12,705 nucleotides of DNA from Bacteroidales bacterium (GTDB taxonomy: Bacteria > Bacteroidota > Bacteroidia > Bacteroidales > UBA932): contig JABUTQ010000212.1 of assembly GCA_021443605.1 (NCBI GenBank), forward strand, positions 1 through 12,705. Reading direction: 5' to 3'. Below are positions 1 through 7,429 of this stretch, piece after piece. Within the stretch, counting starts at the first letter, position 1, and each line of letters starts with the position of its first letter. The notes beneath the pieces are model-generated. The model saw nothing but the letters and a program-made list of their open reading frames with translations. It was not told the origin of the DNA and made no database searches. A program made the position numbers and the translations under genes.

Positions 1-716
1 CGAGGGTCTTGAGGGCCGCGATGGCGTTCTCGGCGGTGCTGATGTAGGTGAGGAGCTTCTGGGATGCGCCCATCTTGCCGAAATTCCATGTCAGGCCAAG
101 CAGGAATAATCGCCCCATCACGTTATGATACGTGTCTTGTTTGTATTCAGAAGAGGTTATGTGGTTCAATGACTGCTCCTGATTGAGAATGTCTGACAAC
201 ATAAAGCTGATGGTAAACTGGCCAATCTCCTTGCTTACGCTTGCATTCCAAAGGAATTCTGGCTTGTTGTATCCGCCTGAATATCCCTTATGGAAGGTGC
301 AATATAGGTCGGTTCCAACCTCCCATCCATTGTCTGATGCCCAAAGAAATTCTCCATAAGCTGTAATGTCCCAGATATTGTTATTGGCAGTATCGTCAAG
401 AGAATATTTACTTATGATGTTATTTGCCCTTACTCCAGTTGCGAGGTCGAAGTCTCCCACCAAATATTCCAAATCGGCTTCCAGTGAGTAGTCCAATGTG
501 GCGGTATTACTCTCTGAGAATCCGCTCTTGCCACTGTAAAACAGGTCTCCGTCGGAATTGCCCCATAACTGCGCCATTGTCTTGGCATAATCGAAGTTTT
601 CCTTGTCAAGACCCGGCATACGATTCTTTGCCTGATAACTGGTATATCTGCTGTATGAAAAGGTCGGGCCTACGGAATATGCGACGCTACTGCAGCCTAT
701 TAATAAGACCGAGGGT
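1..716 (-). pseudogene. C-terminal fragment of an outer-membrane beta-barrel (TonB-receptor type), 5' end missing
   Basis: One reading frame stays open on the minus strand from about 754 to the left edge, giving about 230 residues with no plausible ATG/GTG/TTG near its beginning; going upstream it enters the first CRISPR repeat and meets a stop at 757-755. The protein has alternating aromatic/polar strands typical of a large barrel (LDYSLEADLEYLVGDFDLAT, then GWEVGTDLYCTFHKGYSGGY, then FTISFMLSDILNQEQSLN) and near the left edge GRLFLLGLTWNFGKMG. That is the usual end of the Bacteroidetes 'outer membrane beta-barrel family' (OMP_b-brl_3) and SusC/TonB-dependent receptors. The signal peptide, plug and most of the barrel are missing. 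The gene runs out of the window on the left. I infer that the array, or a deletion at its trailer end, cut the gene; an assembly join is also possible. The internal ATG at 619 would give only a partial barrel. Confidence 0.75.
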
Positions 717-2992
717 GTCTTAATCCTTGTTGTAGTGGAAAATAGTCTGTGAGCTTAGGAGAACTGAGGCGTTCGAGTAGCCTCAGAATTCGTCTTAATC
801 CTTGTTGTAGTGGAAAATAGTCTGTGAGTTCCTAAAGGACTGCGGTCAGCAGTCATTGATGCGGTCTTAATCCTTGTTGTAGTGGAAGATAGTCTGTGAG
901 ACCTCAGGAGGAGTTACCCTCTTTAAGTAATTCTGGGGTCTTAATCCTTGTTGTAGTGGAAGATAGTCTGTGAGACATGCTAACGCGTAGCGTAAAACAT
1001 ATCATTACATGATGTCTTAATCCTTGTTGTAGTGGAAGATAGTCTGTGAGAACTTGTAATGAAACTTAATGTTTAACTAAAAAAAAGTCTTAATCCTTGT
1101 TGTAGTGGAAGATAGTCTGTGAGAATTCTCAACGATTGAAGCGGGGATCCTAGGAGCATAGTCTTAATCCTTGTTGTAGTGGAAGATAGTCTGTGAGATC
1201 CGACTCCAATCCACTAAGGTATGTCCCCGCAATTGAAGTCTTAATCCTTGTTGTAGTGGAAGATAGTCTGTGAGAAAGATCCCAGAATTATTTCTTTCTT
1301 GGTGACGAAATGTCTTAATCCTTGTTGTAGTGGAAGATAGTCTGTGAGCACTGGCATTAAGCTCGAGATTGATTTCAATAATGGTAGTCTTAATCCTTGT
1401 TGTAGTGGAAGATAGTCTGTGAGTCGAGGATGTCTCCTTCGTAAAGAAGGAGGTCACCAAGAGTCTTAATCCTTGTTGTAGTGGAAGATAGTCTGTGAGA
1501 GAGGGAAAGGTAGTGAAAAATACAGTTTCTGATAGTTGTCTTAATCCTTGCTGTAGTGGAAGATAGTCTGTGAGAACGATCACGAAGTTCATTTTCGGGC
1601 ACTGACGGTGTGTCTTAATCCTTGTTGTAGTGGAAGATAGTCTGTGAGCAGAGTTTCTGTTGTCTCTGAAGCAGGTGCAGCGATGTCTTAATCCTTGTTG
1701 TAGTGGAAGATAGTCTGTGAGTGGCTGCCGCTCTTGGCAGACACCCCCATCTTGGTGACGTCTTAATCCTTGTTGTAGTGGAAGATAGTCTGTGAGTTTC
1801 GGTTTTCATAGTCTGTGTGTGTTTTCATATGTGAGGTCTTAATCCTTGTTGTAGTGGAAGATAGTCTGTGAGGGCCAATACTTTTTCAAAGACGGGAAAT
1901 TCCCCGTCTTGTCTTAATCCTTGTTGTAGTGGAAGATAGTCTGTGAGCCGGCCCTCAAAGACGAACCCGTCTCGGTGACGGGTGTCTTAATCCTTGTTGT
2001 AGTGGAAGATAGTCTGTGAGCTATTTTCTCGCCGTTCGTATAAACGACACCACTACAGTGTCTTAATCCTTGTTGTAGTGGAAGATAGTCTGTGAGGTGA
2101 CGGGAGTGGGAGAACTTCGCACTCACGTAGGGTCTTAATCCTTGTTGTAGTGGAAGATAGTCTGTGAGCTACGATCGAGATCCATTTAATAGAAATGATA
2201 TATGGAGGTGTCTTAATCCTTGTTGTAGTGGAAGATAGTCTGTGAGATCACTCGTGAACAACTCCCTCATCTGCCGGGGGAAAAGTCTTAATCCTTGTTG
2301 TAGTGGAAGATAGTCTGTGAGGTGTATGAGGATCTCGCTGTAGAAGAGCGAGAGGTCAGTCTTAATCCTTGTTGTAGTGGAAGATAGTCTGTGAGTATGA
2401 CGAAGTTAAGGTTTGATGGCATCATTGATGAGTGGTCTTAATCCTTGTTGTAGTGGAAGATAGTCTGTGAGTCCACTCGCTTATTATGTAGGCGTAGAGA
2501 GGAACGGAGTCTTAATCCTTGTTGTAGTGGAAGATAGTCTGTGAGTAACTCAGGAGGAGTTGCAAGGGTTGAGTAATTCTGGGAGTCTTAATCCTTGTTG
2601 TAGTGGAAGATAGTCTGTGAGTCCCAGACTGGCAATTTGTTTAAAATAAACCTCTCTGTGTCTTAATCCTTGTTGTAGTGGAAGATAGTCTGTGAGGTCC
2701 ACATTAGAGATCCGGCTAGGGAGGTACCAAATTGGTGTCTTAATCCTTGTTGTAGTGGAAGATAGTCTGTGAGACACGTAACTAAGTTCTTAGAGAAGAC
2801 CGATGGAAGGTCTTAATCCTTGTTGTAGTGGAAGATAGTCTGTGAGTATTGTAGTGATCAACTCGAATAATCTTAGTTGGATGTCTTAATCCTTGTTGTA
2901 GTGGAAGATAGTCTGTGAGGGTCACTCGTGTTTTGCAATATACTCTTGTTCATATGTCTTAATCCTTGTTGTAGTGGAAGATAGTCTGTGAG
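717..2992 (-). CRISPR. CRISPR array, 31 repeats of 37 bp, 30 spacers, probable type III
   Basis: Repeat copies begin at 717, 792, 864, 938, 1014 and so on to 2956, each 37 bp; spacers are 35-41 bp (1,129 bp in total), all different. On the minus strand the repeat begins CTCACAGACTATC and ends CAAGGATTAAGAC. The last eight bases, ATTAAGAC, resemble the ATTGAAAC-like handle of type III crRNAs, and the repeat has no strong hairpin. Reading direction is therefore leftward, supported by the leader and promoter on the right (2993-3142). Repeats are nearly identical: the two leftmost (717-753 and 792-828) share G to A at repeat position 25 on the plus strand, as expected for the old trailer end, and the repeat at 1538-1574 has T to C at position 14. 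Long spacers fit type III. Open frames on the minus strand inside the array (repeats read as TDYLPLQQGLR or HRLSSTTTRIKT) are artefacts of the repeat. No cas6 lies in the window. Confidence 0.99.
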
Positions 2993-3142
2993 AGTAAAAA
3001 ATATAATTTATTGTTTGTCAAAACTTTAATATAAAAAAATAAGGTGAAAGCATCAAATTTTCCAAAAAAAAGTACATAAATGTCGTATGCAAAGGTAACG
3101 AGAAAAGTCAAGATGTCAAAGAACAAAGGACGATGTGTTCAG
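2993..3142 (-). promoter_or_regulatory. CRISPR leader between cas2 and the array
   Basis: This 150-bp stretch lies between the cas2 stop and the first repeat (2956-2992) and has no credible gene. It is very AT-rich, with several A/T runs (for example 3031-3041 and 3063-3071). Lying next to the most uniform repeats, on the Cas1-Cas2 side, it is the likely site where new spacers are inserted. It also holds the array promoter (3090-3120). Whether it contains an IHF-like or other integration-factor site cannot be told by eye. Confidence 0.85.
3090..3120 (-). promoter_or_regulatory. Bacteroidetes-type promoter for the CRISPR array
   Basis: On the minus strand TTTG (3120-3117, within TTTGACA) is followed after exactly 19 bp by TACCTTTG (3097-3090). 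This matches the Bacteroidetes primary-sigma consensus (TTTG/TTG around -33, TAnnTTTG at -7). Transcription would begin near 3083 and run leftward through about 90 nt of leader into the first repeat. It sits just after cas2, so the array probably has its own transcription, separate from the cas operon read-through. Confidence 0.7.
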
Positions 3143-3625
3143 TTAGAAAAACAAAGTATTCTTGCTGTGCGTTATCACATCAATGTTTATATTCTGCCCG
3201 ATAATCTTCATTGCTTTCAAATAGTCCGTGGATATGGGTACAACCAGAATGCTGTCGTGATTTTCATAAACGGCCTGAACGTCGGCCAGATTGTTTTTAA
3301 TCTGCTCATATTTGGCGTGGTCGAGATCCGCAAGGAAGATAGACTTTTGCACGCGGACGCACCCCTGCTTCTCGAGATATTTCACAATATATCTTCTAAC
3401 CCTGTTATCCTCAATGTCATACATTACGAAAAACAACATATTCGTAGATTTTCTTCCGTTATTATTTACAAGTCCCAATAACTTTTCACTTCTCGCTTTA
3501 AGCGAGGGGAGTTCGTCCCATTCATCCAAAAACCTATTTGGCGGCGGAGATTTCTCCAAACCTGCGGATGCAAGTTTTTTCAACCGCTCAAGATAGTCGA
3601 TGGCTTCCCAAGTTCTTCTCGGCAT
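3143..3625 (-). CDS. cas2: Cas2, with a ~62-residue N-terminal extension
   Basis: Cas2 is the structural partner of Cas1 in the integrase that adds spacers. The Cas2 core is residues 63-160: MLFFVMYDIEDNRVRRYIVK, with the conserved beta1 Asp of YDI, then LEKQGCVRVQKSIFLA and ILVVPISTDY. Usual Cas2 proteins are about 90-100 residues. Here 62 residues precede the core, mostly helical and charged (WEAIDYLERLKKLASAGLEK, then SPPPNRFLDEWDELPSLKAR). I keep the start at 3625 because the ATG lies 3 nt after the stop of the upstream gene, matching the tight packing of the operon, and no other frame explains 3440-3625. An internal ATG at 3439 would give a normal-length Cas2 and is the alternative. The gene is last in the run; the leader starts right after its stop. 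The extension could bind the neighbouring primase-like protein, but this is only inference. Confidence 0.9.
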   Translation of the reverse strand: MPRRTWEAIDYLERLKKLASAGLEKSPPPNRFLDEWDELPSLKARSEKLLGLVNNNGRKSTNMLFFVMYDIEDNRVRRYIVKYLEKQGCVRVQKSIFLADLDHAKYEQIKNNLADVQAVYENHDSILVVPISTDYLKAMKIIGQNINIDVITHSKNTLFF

Positions 3626-3628
3626 AGC

Positions 3629-4648
3629 TTATTCTGTAAAAAATCCTTCAATGTAATCGTGCATCATCTCGTTGAGCTCCATATTGGTGCCGGTCCTGGG
3701 CGAAATGACGACACTGTATCCTCTGCGTCCGCAGAAAACGTTTATTTCCGCCAATCTCATCCCGAGTTTCATCCGAATCTTTTTCCCATAATTTATGTTA
3801 ATCACCTCAGTGACAATGACTCCAGATTTCTCAATGTACCGCTTCAAGTCATCCATTATCTCTGTCAGTTGCTGCGATTCAATTACAGGGGGCTTCTCGG
3901 GCTTTGGCTTGGCAAGTTTCAGAATCTCCTTTATCCGTGCAATATCGGTATCATCAACTGCCTTTGTCTCAGATGGTTCCTCGGGTTTTAAGTTTTCGGA
4001 CGATTTGTTCTGGAGTTCTGCAATTGTCCTTTTGTCTTCGAAGAACTGCATCGTGTTCTCTTCATCGACATAACCTTCGATATCTATCGGCAGTGCTCTC
4101 GGGTTGTAATACGCATGTGAATCTATGCTTATGAAGCAAGCTCGGCATACGTCGCTGGTTCTGTCGTCTATGACTTGTTCAAGATGGAAGGAATTGGAGA
4201 GTTCGTGGGTGAACTTTTTGTAAAATAACGAATATAGAGAGGGCTCAGTGCATCTTTTCTTGAGACGGAACATCACCTTGAGCCCATCTTCACCGGGGGA
4301 AGAAAACAGCAGCAACACCCGCTCATCCTTTTCAAAAGTGTTCCTAATTGCATTTATGTCGAGTCCCTTTTCGGAGATATGGTCTATATCAATGATAAAG
4401 TGCTCAGTATAAGCAAAATTCTCCGTCCTGCGGTAGGGCGGATTGAATACTCCGCACACAATATAGGGGAGCTCCCTTTTACAGCGGGAATATGCAGACT
4501 TGTCAATATTCCGGATTACGCGCAATTGTCTGATCTTTGCCTCAATGTCCGTTCTCGGATTCCTCAGGCTGTTGTAAAGATACTCCACCGTTATCTTGTG
4601 CAGGGTATCGTTCGGATTTGTAATCTTTGTTCCGGCCAGCATAATCAT
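3629..4648 (-). CDS. CRISPR-associated primase-polymerase-like protein (CAPP; BT4734/VirE_N-type AEP domain)
   Basis: A 339-residue protein lying between cas1 and cas2. Residues 80-92 (YTEHFIIDIDHIS) carry the DxD of archaeo-eukaryotic primases, D87 and D89. FSSPGEDGLKVMFRL (115-129) matches the second motif in the BT4734-like form (SPxxxGLKV), and VIDDRTSDVCRACFISID (159-176) followed by YYNP matches the third. Known CAPPs are prim-pols near type III cas1-cas2 that can make primers or copy DNA and are proposed to act in spacer capture; no reverse transcriptase is fused here. After a charged linker (~200-255) there is a C-terminal domain (~260-339) ending RGYSVVISPRTGTNMELNEM, which I do not recognise. 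The start overlaps the cas1 stop as ATGA (4648-4645), so translation is probably coupled. A second ATG lies two codons downstream (M3). Polymerase activity is inferred from motifs only. Confidence 0.83.
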   Translation of the reverse strand: MIMLAGTKITNPNDTLHKITVEYLYNSLRNPRTDIEAKIRQLRVIRNIDKSAYSRCKRELPYIVCGVFNPPYRRTENFAYTEHFIIDIDHISEKGLDINAIRNTFEKDERVLLLFSSPGEDGLKVMFRLKKRCTEPSLYSLFYKKFTHELSNSFHLEQVIDDRTSDVCRACFISIDSHAYYNPRALPIDIEGYVDEENTMQFFEDKRTIAELQNKSSENLKPEEPSETKAVDDTDIARIKEILKLAKPKPEKPPVIESQQLTEIMDDLKRYIEKSGVIVTEVININYGKKIRMKLGMRLAEINVFCGRRGYSVVISPRTGTNMELNEMMHDYIEGFFTE

Positions 4649-5625
4649 TCGAATTTTTTAAATTTTTGTGCAAGCGATTGTGCATATAGGTCTATCTGGG
4701 TTTTCCGGCTGCGTGGAAGCCCGTTGGTTGTCACGATATCTTCGAGATAGTCGTTGACGGATTGCAGCAATACGCGTCTTCCCAAAGGCTCGAGCCAATA
4801 GCTGCCATCTTCTTTAACGGAATAATATTCATCCGTAATGGCATTCTGGGCGGCAAGGGTGAATACCACGAACTCTATCCAGATACGATACAGTTCAATC
4901 ACGTCATATACAAGCACGGGGCGGTTGTAGTTGTCTCGATGCAGGATTCCGATGTATGGATCTATTCCCGCCTTTATCAGTGCTCCTTCCACTTTGGTGT
5001 ACAAAAGACCGTAGCCGTAGTTCAGTAGGGCATTTACCGGATCCAACGCGGGATGCTGGGTGCGCTGGTCGAACCTAAGCGACTCCGGAATGAATCTGTT
5101 GAGCGTTTCAAAGTAAATTTTTGAGGATAGTCCTTCCCATCCACGAAGCTGGGAGGCCACGTCAGAGATTATATCTCCGTCGAGGTTGTCAATTTTCTTA
5201 CGATAGTCTTCAAGACGATTCACCGATTTATCCACAAGTTTCTTCAAATCATCACTTCCCGGAGAGAAGAGCATTATCAGCGCCTGCTGGTTCTCTATCT
5301 TCTTTCGGATAACTTCCTTTATCCAGCTCACTGCATCGTGGGAAAAGGAAAAGTTGATCTGTCCTTTGCGGATAGATGAAATCGAGCCATATTTCGGGCT
5401 CCAAATGCGCCCCATAGGTTCGCCGTCCCTAGAAGTGAATATCACCTCAATCTCCTTCTCTATTGCCAGGAGTACGGCATCGCTCGTTATTTGTGCGCCA
5501 CGACTTATCAAGATGGATGTGATGCCCTCGGCTGGGATTCTCTGTCTTTCTCCGTCTTTGCTTACCACGAATCCTTCGTTTTCGCGATTCAGACTTGTGC
5601 CGAATGTGTTAAGTACCAGTTCCAT
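4645..5625 (-). CDS. cas1: Cas1 integrase
   Basis: Cas1 is the catalytic subunit of the Cas1-Cas2 complex that inserts spacers at the leader-repeat junction. It is full length at 326 residues. The N-terminal beta domain (MELVLNTFGTSLNRENEGF, then GITSILISRGAQITSDAVLL) is followed by the helical catalytic domain with the expected residues: E164 in RGWEGLSSKIYFE, H229 in YIGILHRDNYNRP, and D241/E244 in LVYDVIELYR. These are the metal ligands of the active site. NALLNYGYGLLYTKVEGAL is a family signature. The last motif reads IELYR rather than the more usual MEPFR/EEFR. The protein is not fused to a reverse transcriptase or Cas6. The start is 15 nt after the helicase stop; the stop overlaps the primase start by 4 nt. 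Confidence 0.97.
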   Translation of the reverse strand: MELVLNTFGTSLNRENEGFVVSKDGERQRIPAEGITSILISRGAQITSDAVLLAIEKEIEVIFTSRDGEPMGRIWSPKYGSISSIRKGQINFSFSHDAVSWIKEVIRKKIENQQALIMLFSPGSDDLKKLVDKSVNRLEDYRKKIDNLDGDIISDVASQLRGWEGLSSKIYFETLNRFIPESLRFDQRTQHPALDPVNALLNYGYGLLYTKVEGALIKAGIDPYIGILHRDNYNRPVLVYDVIELYRIWIEFVVFTLAAQNAITDEYYSVKEDGSYWLEPLGRRVLLQSVNDYLEDIVTTNGLPRSRKTQIDLYAQSLAQKFKKFE

Positions 5626-5640
5626 AATGGGATATGCAAA

Positions 5641-7071
5641 TTAGTTTGTGATAAAAAAGTTTTCAACAACATACAATGTTTGGACAGCTCTTGTCATCGC
5701 GGTATAAAGCCACTGATACAATGCCGCCTTCGGCTCTTTTGTAATATAAGGCGGAATGTCGAGGAAAACTTGCGGCCATTCTCCGCCTTGAGCTTTGTAA
5801 CAGGTTAACGCATAGCCATATACGGTTCTCAAGGCATTCAGATAAGGGTCGTTTGCAATGGCCGTCTGAAATTGTTGATTTTTTGATTTAATACCTTTGT
5901 CTTTCATCCGGCAGGCAAAATCTATATACAACGCTTTCTGCTGACTTGAGCTCAGATTTATCTGTTTTTCTGAGTCAAGGATTTCCTGTATCAATAATTG
6001 GGAAAACCTTTCCCCATTGGCTATATTTTCAACTTGAACGTTTATGAAAGTGAGACCGGCCCTGCGTTCCTTGCGCCCCACTCGAATCACTTTTACAAGG
6101 TCTCCATTCATAAGGCCGCTCAACATATTGTTTTGTGTGACAAGGAGGAGTTCTCCTGTTTCTAATGAATTTGAATTGAACCCCAAAGCCGGCCTTATTA
6201 GATTGGCAAAATCAGTACAATGTTTATTCGTATTGGTTATCAAAGTGGCCGCACCATATCCTTTTTCCTTAATCACAGCGATATATTTGCTAATCAAACT
6301 TGGAACACTTGGCAGAATCTTAATGTTATTGTATCCTCGCAACGGGAATTGCCCCCATTTTAATATTGGTGGGTTATAATACAATTTTCTGACTTTTTCG
6401 GCAGATTTTGTAATGTCATTTCCCCTTTTCTGACGGACAATTTCGGTAAGGGAAAATTCGTCGGTTTTCAAGTTATATGCCCGTTCAAGGTATTCCTTGT
6501 TCAATGCCGGTGAAAAACTGTCATTCACCGGTGGAAGCTGACATTCATCGCCTACGAAGATAAATTTCACCGACTCTTTCTGCCGGAGCAAATCCTTTAA
6601 GAGATTGCCGGAGCCAAAATTTGCTTGGACTGAGCCAACGTCGGGCTTGTCGCTTATCATTGAACTTTCGTCTATGATGAAAACCGCTCCCGCATTTTCT
6701 TCATCAAATATCCTAAGTCCAAAGTTCAGCAAGAAAGGTTCTTTGTCAGCCTTCTCACTATTGTCCGCCATCTTGTCCAAATCTTGATTGAATCCGGAAA
6801 AACAATAAAGATGGCTATGGATTGTGCTGGCGGGATAATTTGTCTTGTTGCTCAATATCTTGGCCGCCCGGCCGGTGGTTGCCATCAAGACGAAGTTTCT
6901 TCCGTTTTCTGCCAAAGAAGAGATGAATATCTTCATCAGCGTTGTTTTGCCTGTCCCTGCATATCCTTTCAAGATAAAGACTGACAAATCTTCGTTGTCA
7001 ACGAATGCCCACATTTTTTCAAGCGCCTTGCGCTGGTCCCCGGTCGGACGTGGCATATTATCGGAACTCAT
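5641..7071 (-). CDS. SF1 DNA helicase, RecD2/Dda-like, in the adaptation cassette
   Basis: The 476 residues hold a full set of superfamily 1B helicase motifs: Q/early motif (GDQRKALEKM, 11-20), Walker A (GYAGTGKTT, 36-44), motif Ia (TTGRAAKIL), Walker B (FIIDESSM, 131-138), motif III (VGDECQLPPV, 173-182), motif IV (LTEIVRQKRG, 208-217), a UvrD_C_2-type motif V (LTCYKAQGGEW, 422-432) and motif VI (LYTAMTRA, 455-462). It should therefore be an ATP-driven 5'-3' DNA translocase like T4 Dda or RecD2; no nuclease domain is present. It begins inside the end of the upstream small gene (14-nt overlap). An alternative ATG at 7056 (MPRPTGDQ) lies 1 nt after that gene's stop and is equally plausible. 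Similar stand-alone helicases occur on Bacteroidetes chromosomes away from CRISPR, so a CRISPR role is inferred from the operon alone. Confidence 0.85.
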   Translation of the reverse strand: MSSDNMPRPTGDQRKALEKMWAFVDNEDLSVFILKGYAGTGKTTLMKIFISSLAENGRNFVLMATTGRAAKILSNKTNYPASTIHSHLYCFSGFNQDLDKMADNSEKADKEPFLLNFGLRIFDEENAGAVFIIDESSMISDKPDVGSVQANFGSGNLLKDLLRQKESVKFIFVGDECQLPPVNDSFSPALNKEYLERAYNLKTDEFSLTEIVRQKRGNDITKSAEKVRKLYYNPPILKWGQFPLRGYNNIKILPSVPSLISKYIAVIKEKGYGAATLITNTNKHCTDFANLIRPALGFNSNSLETGELLLVTQNNMLSGLMNGDLVKVIRVGRKERRAGLTFINVQVENIANGERFSQLLIQEILDSEKQINLSSSQQKALYIDFACRMKDKGIKSKNQQFQTAIANDPYLNALRTVYGYALTCYKAQGGEWPQVFLDIPPYITKEPKAALYQWLYTAMTRAVQTLYVVENFFITN

Positions 7072-7429
7072 AGGATCTGAACTTTACAAAATCAAACTTT
7101 ACCTCTTTCGTGTTGTCTTCGCGTATGGTGACAATTCTTCTTGTGGTGCTTGCAACGCACTGAATATTATGAGTTTGCAACTTATTTACGATGGTGTATG
7201 TGATGGTCATTTCTCCCATTGCGTGCACGGCGGCCTTCTCGTGTCCGCTTGTCATCGCCAAAACTTTATGGACATATTCTTCTGCAAGTTGGTCTATATA
7301 TTCCTCGTCACCATCGGGATTCACGTCAGGGAATGGCAAATCCACGACTTCGCCGAATTGCCTTTTCGCAGCGTCCACCTGACTCGGCGACCATTTGTCG
7401 GAAGGGTGGTTGGAGAGGTTGATCAGCAT
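7058..7429 (-). CDS. Small Rossmann-like CRISPR accessory protein, candidate ring nuclease (Csx15/Csx16/Csx20-like)
   Basis: A 123-residue protein. It opens with a strand and Asn/His motif (LINLSNHPSDKWSPSQVDAA, 2-21), then GEVVDLPFPDVNP (26-38), an acidic helix, a glycine turn VHAMGEMTITYTIVNKL (68-84), a strand and STTRR (94-98), and ends FVKFRSYEF (114-122). The small alpha/beta layout, with a Gly-Glu turn, an 'asTTkR'-type segment and a final FRxY, recalls the short CRISPR accessory families Csx15/Csx16/Csx20, several of which cleave cyclic oligoadenylate. I cannot place it firmly in one of them. It is coupled on both sides: its ATG overlaps the end of the csx1-like gene by 7 nt, and it overlaps the helicase start by 14 nt. 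Lying just after the CARF effectors, it is well placed to be their off-switch. A structural or adaptation role is also possible. Confidence 0.6.
   Translation of the reverse strand: MLINLSNHPSDKWSPSQVDAAKRQFGEVVDLPFPDVNPDGDEEYIDQLAEEYVHKVLAMTSGHEKAAVHAMGEMTITYTIVNKLQTHNIQCVASTTRRIVTIREDNTKEVKFDFVKFRSYEFR

Noticed and set aside
424..723. 99-residue plus-strand frame
   Set aside because: It is opposite to the outer-membrane barrel frame, which has clear family features, and has no recognisable motif.
1275..1311. Third member of the paired-spacer family: CCCAGAATTA shared with the reverse complement of spacers 901-937 and 2546-2584
   Set aside because: Only 10 bases match and they are on the opposite strand; a single shared 10-mer is expected by chance in this much spacer sequence.
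1164..2777. Several minus-strand open frames inside the array (142, 70, 64, 70 and 75 residues) with repeated TDYLPLQQGLR or STTTRIKT segments
   Set aside because: They are only the CRISPR repeat translated in different frames; spacers give unrelated residues and there is no conserved protein.
3080..3596. Plus-strand frames of 133 and 101 residues across leader and cas2
   Set aside because: They are antisense to cas2 and the leader; cas2 motifs on the other strand explain the open frames.
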